In this document: piece after piece, positions 1 to 8,194 of the stretch
How the letters are laid out: each line of letters opens with the position of its first letter
Position numbering within the stretch: position 1 is the stretch's first letter
From: Bacteroides sp.
Lineage (GTDB): Bacteria > Bacteroidota > Bacteroidia > Bacteroidales > SM23-62
Direction: 5' to 3'
DNA: 34,771 bases
NCBI GenBank assembly: GCA_011053095.1
Contig: DRHS01000129.1
Span: 1-34,771, forward strand
Notes under the pieces: generated by a model
What the model was told of the DNA's origin: nothing
Seen by the model: the letters and a program-made list of their open reading frames with translations, nothing else
The model's database searches: none
Made by a program: the position numbers and the translations under genes

Positions 1-395
1 AGGTTCTCCTGGTCAAGTTGATAACCCAGTACCGCAATCGGAAGTCCCACACTGTGATTAAAAATCCTGCTGCTCTTAAGAGAAGGAATACCCTCAAATG
101 ATTTGTGTTCTATATCAAACAGAACAAAACCCGGGTTGATTTCACTATCAACTTTTACTCTGCAATTGATAAATTCTTTGAAACCCATGCAAATACTCAA
201 TTTATTCTCCACACCAGCCTCAGTAAAACGAAGATGGACCTCTGCAGGTTTTGCAAACTTATCTACAACGTCATCCGTTACCAGGAAGTTTTTCACCTTG
301 AAACCGGTGAAGGAGACAATCTTTGTACCCGCATTACTAATAAAATCAATGGAACAAACCGAAGCTTTGCATTGTTCCCACACTTTCCTGTACAT
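1..395 (-). CDS. Partial trypsin-like (S1-type) protein, N-terminal 131 residues
   Basis: An open frame starts at an ATG at 395 and runs without a stop to the left edge, so only the N-terminus is visible. The protein begins MYRKVWEQCKASVCSIDF. It alternates short hydrophobic strands with loops (GFKVKNFLVTDDVV, HLRFTEAG) and contains the segment NHSVGLPIAVLGYQLDQEN. This resembles the N-terminal half of the small cytosolic trypsin-like proteins often called serine protease in Bacteroidota, but the catalytic serine region is outside the window. No signal peptide is seen. It lies 54 bases downstream of the solute-binding lipoprotein gene on the same strand, so it may be co-transcribed with it. 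The open frames seen on the opposite strand here are antisense shadows. The CDS call is fairly secure; the protease assignment is tentative. Confidence 0.55.
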   Translation of the reverse strand, partial: MYRKVWEQCKASVCSIDFISNAGTKIVSFTGFKVKNFLVTDDVVDKFAKPAEVHLRFTEAGVENKLSICMGFKEFINCRVKVDSEINPGFVLFDIEHKSFEGIPSLKSSRIFNHSVGLPIAVLGYQLDQEN

Positions 396-449
396 AGGCT
401 TAGGATTTATTAGTTAAGCAGTGGTCTGCCACAAATATACAATCTTTCT

Positions 450-2105
450 TTAATTTTTCACTCTCAGGCCGGGAGGGGACCAGTATGCCCGTTTTAGATC
501 TAACAAGTTCATCGGATTGGATCCCAGACCTTTAAGATCTTTCGGCACAAACCTGACAACCTGGTCATAATATAGAGGTACAATTGCAGCTTCCTCCATT
601 ATCATACTGTCCAGCTGCCAGTAGATCCGGTATCTAAAGTCCTTATCCAGAGCCTGAAGTGCGGTTTCAAACAAGCTGTCATAGACCGGATCGGTAAAAC
701 GGGTATAATTGGGTCCTGCGGGACTATGGTTCATGCTGTAGAACACTGAAAGATAGTTCTCAGCATCCGGATAATCTGCGATCCATGAACCCCTGAAAAA
801 TTCCAGCTGTCCATTCGCCATCCGGTCCCGAAACGCAGCGCCCGTATTGACCTCCAGGTTAAGTACAATCCCAATCTCGTAAAGTTCATGCTGTATGTAC
901 TCGCAAAGATCCAAATAGTCAGAGGTGGTAGTCAGTGTTATTTCCGGCAGGCCTTCTCCACCCGGAAATCCTGCTACCGATAACAATTCACGCGCATAAT
1001 CGGGATCATACCTGTACCCCACTACCCTGACAGGATTGAAAGAAGGCATCCCTGCCGGCACAAATCCCGCATTCGCTGGCTGGCCTATATTGTTACGCAT
1101 GTATTTCATCATCTTGGCTCTGTCAAATCCATAATTTATGGCCTGGCGGACCTCCTTGATCAGCAAGGGACTCTCCTGTGCTGCTTTCAGCTCCGGATCC
1201 AGTAAAAATCCGAGGTATTCAGTATTCAGATAAGGCTGGCTGATCATTTTCACCTTTTCATCGTGTGCCGGATTCAACCTGCCATTCCTCATAATCATTT
1301 CATCTTTGTATGCAGCATGCACACCTGAAAGAAAATCGAGCCGGCCCATCATGAATTCCATAAATTCAGATTGTTTATCTCTCGTAAAGCTGATATTTAC
1401 AGCATCCAGATAGGGAAGCCTTTTCCCTTCAGCATCCGTCTCAAAATAGTCTTCATTCCTGAGAAGTACCAACTTTTCATCTTCCCTCCAATACTGGAAA
1501 CGAAACGGCCCTGTCCCCACAGGCTGCTTTCTGAAATCTTCACCAATCGATTCAATAATTTCTTTTGGAACTACACTGCAATAAGGCATGGTAAGCAAAC
1601 CGGGGAATCCAGGAAACGGTTCCTTAAGAAAGATCTTTAAAACCGTATCGGATACAGCAAGAAATCCCTGTTCAGATCCGGGTACTTCCCGGTTCACTGA
1701 ATTAAATATCCATTTGCCCGGGGAAGCAAGATCCGGATCAATAATTCTTGTAAGACTGTATACAAAATCTGAGGCAATAACTCTCCTGCCCTTTCCCATC
1801 GGAAAAGCCGGATGCTTATGAAAATAAACATCTTTGCGCAGGTAAAAGGTGTACTCCGTACCGTCAATATTGCATTCCCATTTTTTAGCAATGCAGGGTT
1901 GAACCAGTAAGTCCCGGTCAAGCTGAAGCAATCCATTAAAGATCTGGTTGACAGGCCATATTATTGTCTGGTTTCGGGCAAATGCCGGATCAAGAGTTGG
2001 GATTCCCTTCGATTCATTGTACCGGAAGATATTCTTTCTCTCCTGCGTCGAATGGGAACAGGCAGACAGAAGCAGAATCGATATGAATATTGACAGGGCC
2101 CGCAT
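450..2105 (-). CDS. Family-5 extracellular solute-binding lipoprotein (DppA/OppA-like)
   Basis: This 551-residue protein starts with a lipoprotein signal (ISILLLSAC, lipidated Cys at 16). The family-5 binding-protein fold follows: an early IPTLDPAFA segment, then VIASDFVYSLTRIIDP, then PVGTGPFRF around residue 200, the typical VGTGPF signature of peptide/nickel binding proteins, and a C-terminal half with repeated YDPDYARELL-type motifs. Family members bind oligopeptides, nickel chelates, haem or other small ligands for ABC importers. No permease or ATPase gene lies nearby. Its start is 18 bases after the stop of the TPP-riboswitch-controlled TonB receptor, on the same strand, so it should share that transcript. 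I infer a role in uptake of thiamine, a thiamine precursor or a thiamine-bearing compound. The ligand cannot be read from the sequence. Confidence 0.88.
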   Translation of the reverse strand: MRALSIFISILLLSACSHSTQERKNIFRYNESKGIPTLDPAFARNQTIIWPVNQIFNGLLQLDRDLLVQPCIAKKWECNIDGTEYTFYLRKDVYFHKHPAFPMGKGRRVIASDFVYSLTRIIDPDLASPGKWIFNSVNREVPGSEQGFLAVSDTVLKIFLKEPFPGFPGLLTMPYCSVVPKEIIESIGEDFRKQPVGTGPFRFQYWREDEKLVLLRNEDYFETDAEGKRLPYLDAVNISFTRDKQSEFMEFMMGRLDFLSGVHAAYKDEMIMRNGRLNPAHDEKVKMISQPYLNTEYLGFLLDPELKAAQESPLLIKEVRQAINYGFDRAKMMKYMRNNIGQPANAGFVPAGMPSFNPVRVVGYRYDPDYARELLSVAGFPGGEGLPEITLTTTSDYLDLCEYIQHELYEIGIVLNLEVNTGAAFRDRMANGQLEFFRGSWIADYPDAENYLSVFYSMNHSPAGPNYTRFTDPVYDSLFETALQALDKDFRYRIYWQLDSMIMEEAAIVPLYYDQVVRFVPKDLKGLGSNPMNLLDLKRAYWSPPGLRVKN

Positions 2106-2123
2106 ACTGAGATACGGGTAAAG

Positions 2124-4568
2124 TTAAAACTTTAAGATCACTCCCGCCATAAAATTAAATCCTGCCTGTGGAAAGTAACCATCCTGTTTGTATTCATTGC
2201 CTCCAAGGCGATACTTGTAAACCCAGGCGTTTGTCTCATATATCTCATTGAAGATATTATTGAGCAACAGGTTAAATGTAATTTCCTCCATGAATCCCGG
2301 ATTTAATCGGTATTGGATCTGAAGATCATTTACAAAATAGGGATCCAGTAACCGGGTCTCATCCTGTGTATTATCAATATATTGCCTGCCAACGAACTTT
2401 GAGAGAACTGCAAGGTTCAATCCTTTCAATGGCTCATAGCTCAGCTTGCTTCCTGCCACCGCTGCCGGAGAGAAGCTCAGCTTCCGCTCACCCAGTTCGG
2501 TTACTATCTGTTCCCCTGTATCCCAGTCATCAACATAGTCAGTATAATTTCTCACAATGTTCCTGCTAAGCGTAAGATTCAGGTCCCAGCGCAACTTCTC
2601 AATTGGGTAAAGTCCCATAACAAGCTCCACACCTGCCCTGTAGCTGTCTTTCACATTATTCATAATGGCTGCTCCAACATCGTTAATTTCACCTGTAAGG
2701 ACAAGTTGATTATCATAATCCATATAATACATGTTTGCGTCAAATATGGCCCTGAAAAGATTTAAGCGGTAAGAGAGTTCGTAATCGATAAGAGTTTCAT
2801 AGGTTGGGACTGGCCTGGCAGGATCAGCATCTACAAGAATGGTCCGGTTAGGTTCCCTGTTCCCAACAGAAATGGAGGCAGCCACACGCTGGTTGCTGCT
2901 GATTTCGTAGGTTGCACCGAGTTTTGGATTAACAAATTGGTAAACACGCAATTGAGAGACATCCCTGAGGTCATCATCAATTCCTTTAATATAATGCTCA
3001 ATACTCCTGTATTGCAGGTCACCGAACAGGCTTAGATGTCCTGAGACCCTGTAATTAAGTTTTAAAAAGGTATTCCAGTCCCGTTTCTTCCCGGTATTCC
3101 TGTACCACTCATGATTAATCTCGGACTCACCGGCAAACCTGGCCCAGATCACTTCCCCGTAATGTCCTCCATCGTACTTGTTCCAGCCTCCCCCTAGATA
3201 TGCTTCGATTTTTTTGTATTTGTAATTAAAGGACCAGGTGAATCCGTAGAAATCATTATCAAGCCACTTCCGGGTAATAAGATCGCTGGTGGATATGGTA
3301 TCAGACCCGGAGATCACATCGCTGATCTTATAGTCCTGAAGGTTTTCATCGTTCCTGTACCCTTCAAAATATCCCCTGCCATTTGTATAATGCAGAGCTC
3401 CGTTAAAGGTTAAGCGTCTGCCAAGTTCTCTTGAGTAAAGAGCCTGGTAGTGGTCCTGCTGATAATTATCCGTTTCATTTTCATAGGTATAATAATTATA
3501 GGTTCTGGAATCGGAGGAAATCATATGTGCTGTTTGCTCCGGAGTATACAGCCAGTGCTCTTCGTAACGCATCATACCCTCCATGTCATTTTTCAGACGG
3601 ACGGACGGAACCCCCCACCATGACTGGTATGTCTGCTCCTTCCCTGAGAACACATTCAGTTTCAGAATACTTCTCTCACTATACCAGGCCCCGGAGATAA
3701 AAAAAGATTTCAGGTCCGAAAAAGCGCGGTCTATATAACCGTCTGATTTTATGACAGAGAGACGTGCATCCAGGGTAAACCTGTTATTGATCATCCCGGT
3801 CCCCAAGGACAAACTGTTCTTCCAGGTGTTGAATGAACCGTAGGCTGCATTGTATTCCCCGTATGGATCCGGGTTCATTGTAAAGGTCTGGATATTCATG
3901 CTTGCACCGAAAGCTGCTCCTCCGTTGGTTGATGTTCCTACACCCCTTTGAATCTGCAGATTATCAACAGATGCGGCAAAATCCGGCATATTTATCCACC
4001 AAACTCCATGTGACTCAGAGTCATTCAGGGGAATCCCGTTTACTGTTACATTGATACGGTTCATATCGGTGCCTCTTATCCTGAAACTGGTATAACCTAT
4101 ACCTGTTCCTGCATCGGATGATGTTACCATTGAAGGGGTAAGATTCAGCAAATAGGGTATGTCCTGACCCATATTCCTCTCATTGATCTCCTCCTTTGAA
4201 ACATTTGTATGTGCTACGGGAGAATTCCTTCCTGCTCTTGTGGCCACAATCATGACCTCCTCAGCCATTACTGAGGTTTCACTCAGCTGAAAATCATGCC
4301 TGGCATCCCCGGAAAATTCAATTTCACTGCTTGAAGTCTCAAAACCAATATAGGAAGCATTAACAATGTACTTTCCATCGGGAATGCCTTTGATTAAATA
4401 CATACCCTTAATATCTGTAATGGCACCACGGAAGGTATTATCAAGGTAAACATTAGCCCCAATCAATGCTTGTCCGCTGGAATCGGTTACCAAACCCCAA
4501 AGACCTGATTGTGCATGGGTATACGAATAAGTAAAGGCCACCATAAGAGTGATCATCCAGTATTTCAT
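2124..4568 (-). CDS. TonB-dependent outer-membrane receptor under TPP control
   Basis: The 814-residue product has a signal peptide (cleavage near Ala-Gln at 19-20). A carboxypeptidase-regulatory-like domain follows (about 20-100: GLVTDSSGQALIGANVYLD, then DIKGMYLIKGIPDGKYIV). Next is a plug domain (about 105-220, with SFRIRGTDMNRINVTVNGIP), then a long beta-barrel ending in the aromatic C-terminus MAGVILKF. Such receptors move scarce substrates across the outer membrane using TonB energy. Length and domain order are normal. The gene is preceded by a TPP riboswitch about 36 bases upstream of the ATG, which points to thiamine or a precursor as substrate; TPP-regulated TonB receptors are known in Bacteroidota. 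It is the first gene of an apparent operon with the solute-binding lipoprotein. Confidence 0.93.
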   Translation of the reverse strand: MKYWMITLMVAFTYSYTHAQSGLWGLVTDSSGQALIGANVYLDNTFRGAITDIKGMYLIKGIPDGKYIVNASYIGFETSSSEIEFSGDARHDFQLSETSVMAEEVMIVATRAGRNSPVAHTNVSKEEINERNMGQDIPYLLNLTPSMVTSSDAGTGIGYTSFRIRGTDMNRINVTVNGIPLNDSESHGVWWINMPDFAASVDNLQIQRGVGTSTNGGAAFGASMNIQTFTMNPDPYGEYNAAYGSFNTWKNSLSLGTGMINNRFTLDARLSVIKSDGYIDRAFSDLKSFFISGAWYSERSILKLNVFSGKEQTYQSWWGVPSVRLKNDMEGMMRYEEHWLYTPEQTAHMISSDSRTYNYYTYENETDNYQQDHYQALYSRELGRRLTFNGALHYTNGRGYFEGYRNDENLQDYKISDVISGSDTISTSDLITRKWLDNDFYGFTWSFNYKYKKIEAYLGGGWNKYDGGHYGEVIWARFAGESEINHEWYRNTGKKRDWNTFLKLNYRVSGHLSLFGDLQYRSIEHYIKGIDDDLRDVSQLRVYQFVNPKLGATYEISSNQRVAASISVGNREPNRTILVDADPARPVPTYETLIDYELSYRLNLFRAIFDANMYYMDYDNQLVLTGEINDVGAAIMNNVKDSYRAGVELVMGLYPIEKLRWDLNLTLSRNIVRNYTDYVDDWDTGEQIVTELGERKLSFSPAAVAGSKLSYEPLKGLNLAVLSKFVGRQYIDNTQDETRLLDPYFVNDLQIQYRLNPGFMEEITFNLLLNNIFNEIYETNAWVYKYRLGGNEYKQDGYFPQAGFNFMAGVILKF

Positions 4569-4603
4569 AATCGAAGTATTATAAATAATTGTACATAGTT
4601 TCT

Positions 4604-4684
4604 AAATTCCCTGCGCCGGCATTACCCGGATCAGGTTCTAAGGGTATGATCTCAGCCCGTTTTGTTAAGGCACCCCCTTAGAGA
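4604..4684 (-). promoter_or_regulatory. TPP riboswitch (THI element)
   Basis: Read on the minus strand, the conserved thiamine-pyrophosphate aptamer appears in order: a GGGGTGCC start, the invariant GGCTGAGA box, ATACCCTTAGAACCTGATC, and GGGTAATGCCGGCGCAGGGA. The two outer arms pair (CCCT near 4609-4612 with AGGGG near 4677). It sits in the leader of the TonB receptor gene, and its 5' end lies about seven bases after a TAnnTTTG -7 box. No obvious intrinsic terminator separates aptamer and gene, so control is more likely at translation initiation. The expected effect is reduced expression when TPP is plentiful. Confidence 0.96.
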
Positions 4685-4690
4685 AGCTGA

Positions 4691-4698
4691 ACAAATAT
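4691..4698 (-). promoter_or_regulatory. Bacteroidota-type -7 box for the riboswitch operon
   Basis: The minus strand reads TATATTTG, matching the TAnnTTTG -7 consensus of the main Bacteroidota sigma factor. Transcription would begin at about 4684, exactly where the TPP aptamer starts. No clean -33 TTG at the usual spacing was found. The box overlaps the T-run of the thioredoxin terminator. Confidence 0.5.
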
Positions 4699-4731
4699 AA
4701 AAAAAACCGTTTCAAATAACTTGAAACGGTT
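4697..4731 (-). terminator. Intrinsic terminator after thioredoxin gene
   Basis: On the minus strand an 11-bp perfect stem (AACCGTTTCAA with TTGAAACGGTT, loop GTTAT) is followed by a run of T. It lies 24 bases after the thioredoxin stop codon, so it should end that transcript and insulate the downstream riboswitch operon. Confidence 0.85.
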
Positions 4732-4755
4732 CCTTAATCTTTTATGCAGCAATTG

Positions 4756-5112
4756 TTATTCTACTGATAAAACGTCCTTGAAGGCCTTGGTCAATGAATC
4801 TTTGGGTAATGCACCCATAGCCATCTGTGGTTGTCCTTCTTTTGGAACAAATAAAATGGATGGAATGCTTTGAATACCGAATACCGATGAAAGCTCACGT
4901 TCCTTCTCTGTATTCACCTTATAAATATTCAGTTTCCCGTCATACTCTTCTGATAACTCCTCAAGTATGGGAGCTACCATCTTACAGGGTCCGCACCAGT
5001 CCGCGTAAAAATCTATCACACATGGTTTTTCTCCTTCAAACTTCCACTCCTTGTTATCCTCATAATTGAATACCTTCGTTTTGAAGGTTTCCGCTGTAAG
5101 ATGTTCAGTCAT
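4756..5112 (-). CDS. trxA: Thioredoxin
   Basis: This 118-residue cytosolic protein carries the classic active site WCGPCK (Cys40 and Cys43) after the strand VIDFYAD, and the cis-proline loop SIPSILFVPKEG. It reduces disulfides in client proteins using electrons from thioredoxin reductase. Length is that of a single-domain thioredoxin with a short N-terminal extension; no signal peptide is present. It is a single-gene transcript, with a -7 box upstream and a strong terminator downstream. It reads toward the TPP operon but is separated from it by that terminator. Confidence 0.95.
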   Translation of the reverse strand: MTEHLTAETFKTKVFNYEDNKEWKFEGEKPCVIDFYADWCGPCKMVAPILEELSEEYDGKLNIYKVNTEKERELSSVFGIQSIPSILFVPKEGQPQMAMGALPKDSLTKAFKDVLSVE

Positions 5113-5132
5113 AATACTCTATTTTATATGAA

Positions 5133-5140
5133 CAAATATA
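5133..5140 (-). promoter_or_regulatory. Bacteroidota-type -7 box for thioredoxin
   Basis: The minus strand reads TATATTTG about 20 bases before the thioredoxin ATG. The same octamer followed by TTCA recurs before the TPP riboswitch. The -33 element is not obvious. Confidence 0.45.
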
Positions 5141-5214
5141 AATATTTATAAAAATACGAATTAACCACCATATGTCAAATCATGTGCCAGACAAAGGAAA
5201 TCATGATTTTATTG

Positions 5215-5222
5215 TAATTTTG
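5215..5222 (+). promoter_or_regulatory. Possible -7 box for the tRNA nucleotidyltransferase gene
   Basis: TAATTTTG fits TAnnTTTG and lies 31 bases before the chosen ATG at 5254. It argues against the alternative TTG start at 5239. No convincing -33 TTG is present. Confidence 0.35.
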
Positions 5223-5253
5223 TCAGGAAGCGAACAATTTGTCATATCTACAT

Positions 5254-6666
5254 ATGAAGAAATGTCTGAATGATAAGATTTTCAAGCTAATTGCTGAGAT
5301 CGCAGAACAGGAGAATAATCCCACTTTTGTTATTGGTGGATTTGTGAGGGACTGTATACTGGGCAGGGAGACCCATGATATTGACATTGTTGTACAGGGC
5401 AGCGGGATCGACCTTGCACGTACTTTTGCAAAGCACCTGGGAAAAAACATACCGGTAAGTGTATTCCGGAGTTTTGGAACTGCCATGGTCAGACATGAAG
5501 AAATGGAGATTGAATTCGTTGGTGCCCGCAAAGAATCGTACCGAAGCAATTCAAGGAAACCTATCGTGGAGGATGGCTCACTCGAGGATGACCAGAAACG
5601 CAGGGATTTCACTATCAATGCAATGGCTATTTCATTGAATCCCGGTAACTATGGCGATTTGATTGATCCATTTGGAGGGATGGAGGATATTGAGAAAAAA
5701 ATCCTCAGGACACCGCTTGAACCTGACCAGACTTTTTCTGATGATCCTCTAAGAATGATGCGTGCTATCAGGTTTGCCACTGAACTGGGATTTACAATCG
5801 AACCAAAAACCAGGAAGGCCATTTCCAAATCTGCCAGCAGGATAGAAATTGTATCCAAAGAGAGAATATCCGATGAATTAAACAGGATAATGCTTGCCGA
5901 CAAACCATCGGTTGGATTCAGATTGCTTGAGGAAACAGGCCTGCTTGCCCTGATACTTCCTGAATTTCAGGCCCTAAAAGGAGTCCACGAGGAAAATGGA
6001 CAACGCCATAAAGACAATTTTTATCACACCATAAAGGTAATTGACAATTTATCAGCAATCTCGGATGACCTTTGGCTGAGATGGGCTGCCCTTTTGCATG
6101 ATATTGCCAAGCCGTTAACCAAGAAATACGATCAGAAGGCAGGATGGACTTTTCATGGGCATGAGTTTGTGGGTTCAAAAATGGTACCCGGCATTTTCCG
6201 CAAGCTGAAACTACCTTTGAATGATAAAATGAAATTTGTGCAGAACCTTGTGCTTCTTCATCTGAGGCCCATGGCTCTAACTCCAGGGGGAGTCTCTGAT
6301 TCCGCTATCCGCCGGCTGGTGTATGATGCAGGTGATGATCTGGACGACCTTATGCTGCTTTGTGAGGCTGATATAACATCCAAAAATGAAAAAACAGTCA
6401 GGACGCATCTGAATAATTTCCGAATCGTCAGACAAAAAATTTCTGAACTTGAAGAAAAGGATTCCATCCGGAATTTTCAACCACCCGTTTCCGGGGAAGA
6501 GATCATGGAAACATTCGGAATACCACCTTCCAGACCTATCGGCATTATCAAGGAATTCATCAAGGAAGCCATCCTGGATGGGGTTATAAAAAATGATCAT
6601 AACGAGGCCTTTGCCCTGATGCTGGAAAAGGGAAAGGAACTAGGACTAAAACAGGTAAAGAAATAG
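5254..6666 (+). CDS. cca: CCA-adding tRNA nucleotidyltransferase with HD domain
   Basis: The ATG at 5254 is preferred over an upstream TTG at 5239 and gives 470 residues. The class II polymerase-beta nucleotidyltransferase head shows GGFVRD (28-33) and the metal-binding DID (42-44), then RRDFTINAMA and the RFATELGF/RISDELNRI neck region. An HD phosphohydrolase domain follows (HTIKVIDNL, then LLHDIAKP near 281). Family members add or repair the 3' CCA end of tRNA; the HD domain can carry phosphohydrolase activity. The gene is complete and stands alone between the divergent thioredoxin and a convergent gene. Confidence 0.93.
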   Translation: MKKCLNDKIFKLIAEIAEQENNPTFVIGGFVRDCILGRETHDIDIVVQGSGIDLARTFAKHLGKNIPVSVFRSFGTAMVRHEEMEIEFVGARKESYRSNSRKPIVEDGSLEDDQKRRDFTINAMAISLNPGNYGDLIDPFGGMEDIEKKILRTPLEPDQTFSDDPLRMMRAIRFATELGFTIEPKTRKAISKSASRIEIVSKERISDELNRIMLADKPSVGFRLLEETGLLALILPEFQALKGVHEENGQRHKDNFYHTIKVIDNLSAISDDLWLRWAALLHDIAKPLTKKYDQKAGWTFHGHEFVGSKMVPGIFRKLKLPLNDKMKFVQNLVLLHLRPMALTPGGVSDSAIRRLVYDAGDDLDDLMLLCEADITSKNEKTVRTHLNNFRIVRQKISELEEKDSIRNFQPPVSGEEIMETFGIPPSRPIGIIKEFIKEAILDGVIKNDHNEAFALMLEKGKELGLKQVKK

Positions 6667-6717
6667 TCCACCGGTAAAGCAATAATCAACCATAAATACA
6701 TACATCAGATTGTGAAA

Positions 6718-7914
6718 TTATTTCTGCCAAATATCAATGTAAACGGGAAGGTGATCACTGAATCCACCGTGGTATTTATATCCAATATATGTCCTGAAAG
6801 GTTTCTTCCCCGGTGAGGCAGGATCTTTTTCAAAAAGAAAATCCGGAGCTAATATCCTTTTTCCCCCTGGTTTGACAAACAGGCTGGAATCAGACAGGAA
6901 ACCACCGCTGACAAGAACATGATCGAATTCATACCAGCTTCCCTGGTATTTAAGTGTACCCGGGGGTTCGCTGGATTTTTTGCCCCCCTCCACAATTTTC
7001 TGCTCAGAACCCGTGTGGTACAGGCAGCCATAACACTGCACATTATCGGATAAGATGGCCCCATCCCCGGTTTTCCTGACCTTATCCCCGGGAATCTTGG
7101 CCATGTCCCCGGTTTTCCTGACCTTATCCCCGGGAATCCTGACCCGGAGCACGGATGACAGGCTGGGATCAGACAGCTCATCATTCAGGTCACCAGCAAC
7201 AAGTATCCTTGCATGAATATCGAGGCGCCATATCGAATCCAGGAGCCATTTCACTGTACGGGCGGCCTCCATCCGCTCAGTCAGGCTTTCCAGATAGCCT
7301 CCCCACCTGGAGGGCCAATGACAGATCAGGATATGGATGGTGTCACGCTCCAGGGCAAGTCCCCTGACATACAGTATATCCCGGGTGGGATCCTGAAGTT
7401 CGAATCCCTCATTCCGGCTGGTTGAGGACCTGTAGAGTCCCCCGGGCAAATTCTCGTACCCGGCCTTCCCTCTATAATACCCTACGGATAAAGATTTCCA
7501 TTCCAGAGGCTTGAATTTCGATGGAAGATACAAGAGGGCAACATCGATGCCACGCTCGTCGGGTGAGTCCTCATGAATAATTCTGTAATTATACTTAAGC
7601 AAAGGGGTTTTTCTGACCAGCCAGTTCAGTACAAACCGGTTCTCAACCTCGCAGAGGCCTATCAGTTCTGCCGGCTTCCAGCCTCCCGAGCAGGCCAGTA
7701 CCTTATATAAATTTTGCTCTTTTTCCAGGAAACGATCCCAGGTCCAGTGTCTTATAGTCCCCGGAAGAAATTCATCGTCAAGTTTCAGGCTGTCATCAAA
7801 AGGATCAAACAGGTTTTCCACATTATAGAATACAAAACGCAGGTCTCCCCTCCCCTTCTGGGCGGAAATCATCAAAGGACACATCAGTAACAGAGATACC
7901 AGCAGTTTCATCAT
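6718..7914 (-). CDS. Secreted endonuclease/exonuclease/phosphatase-fold protein
   Basis: The start at 7914 gives MMKLLVSLLLMCPLMISAQ, a clean signal peptide; an in-frame start at 7944 adds residues that would spoil it. The mature protein carries the fold's landmarks: FYNVENLF near the N-terminus, LIGLCEVEN, ALLYLPSKF, CHWPSRWGG, VAGDLND, and a C-terminal SDHLPVYIDIW with the catalytic Asp-His. This superfamily hydrolyses phosphodiester bonds in nucleic acids, phosphoinositides or other phosphoesters; the substrate here is unknown. Location is predicted periplasmic or extracellular. An in-frame 14-residue tandem duplication lies between VAGDLND and the Tyr/Cys-rich loop. It is convergent with the CCA enzyme gene and divergent from hicA. 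Confidence 0.87.
   Translation of the reverse strand: MMKLLVSLLLMCPLMISAQKGRGDLRFVFYNVENLFDPFDDSLKLDDEFLPGTIRHWTWDRFLEKEQNLYKVLACSGGWKPAELIGLCEVENRFVLNWLVRKTPLLKYNYRIIHEDSPDERGIDVALLYLPSKFKPLEWKSLSVGYYRGKAGYENLPGGLYRSSTSRNEGFELQDPTRDILYVRGLALERDTIHILICHWPSRWGGYLESLTERMEAARTVKWLLDSIWRLDIHARILVAGDLNDELSDPSLSSVLRVRIPGDKVRKTGDMAKIPGDKVRKTGDGAILSDNVQCYGCLYHTGSEQKIVEGGKKSSEPPGTLKYQGSWYEFDHVLVSGGFLSDSSLFVKPGGKRILAPDFLFEKDPASPGKKPFRTYIGYKYHGGFSDHLPVYIDIWQK
7065..7148. repeat. 42-bp tandem repeat, two copies, in coding sequence
   Basis: Two adjacent 42-base units start at 7065 and 7107 and are nearly identical over their first 35 bases. In the minus-strand protein they encode IPGDKVRKTGDMAK followed by IPGDKVRKTGDGAI. 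The period is a multiple of three, so the frame is kept. Confidence 0.9.
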
Positions 7915-7984
7915 TAATGAATGACGGCCCGGCCAAAATATCATTCATCAAGTAAATAAATCACTATGATCTTAATCGCGAAAA

Positions 7985-8005
7985 GTAAATTTTTATTTAC
8001 CTTTG
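7985..8005 (+). promoter_or_regulatory. hicAB promoter -7 box overlapping an inverted repeat
   Basis: TACCTTTG (7998-8005) fits the TAnnTTTG -7 box and lies 15 bases before the GTG at 8021. Directly overlapping is a perfect inverted repeat GTAAAT-TTTT-ATTTAC (7985-8000). HicB antitoxins often repress their own operon through their DNA-binding domain, so this could be the operator. That function is inferred from position only. Confidence 0.4.
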
Positions 8006-8020
8006 AAATTCCTGTCTCCC

Positions 8021-8194
8021 GTGAAGAGTTCTGAACTTTTAAGGATTCTGAAACGGGACGGCTGGTATGTGATCTCACAAAAAGGATCTCATATGAAATT
8101 GGCTCATGCCAGAAAGAAGAACATTGTTATTCTTCCATATCATGGTTCCAAAGATGTTGGGAAAGGGCTGAACTGCTATGAAGAGAATAAATAA
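8021..8194 (+). CDS. hicA: HicA-type mRNA interferase toxin, short C-terminus
   Basis: A GTG start at 8021 gives 57 residues beginning (V)KSSELLRILKRDGWY, which aligns with the canonical HicA start. A TTG at 8003 is possible but lies inside the -7 box. The double-stranded-RNA-binding-like fold and the catalytic histidine are visible in SQKGSHMKLAH, followed by NIVILPYHGSKDVGKGL. HicA cleaves mRNA until neutralised by HicB. The C-terminus ends NCYEENK where the family usually has a final helix of the type ILKQAGI, so about eight residues are missing or replaced. The gene overlaps hicB by 17 bases, the usual translational coupling. Confidence 0.8.
   Translation: MKSSELLRILKRDGWYVISQKGSHMKLAHARKKNIVILPYHGSKDVGKGLNCYEENK

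Noticed and set aside
103..417. Two overlapping plus-strand open frames near the left edge
   Set aside because: Both lie antisense to a continuous minus-strand frame that runs off the window edge and has protein-like composition. They show no recognisable motif.
7065..7148. Short repeats considered as a CRISPR array
   Set aside because: Two adjacent units without spacers, inside an open reading frame. This is a coding tandem duplication.
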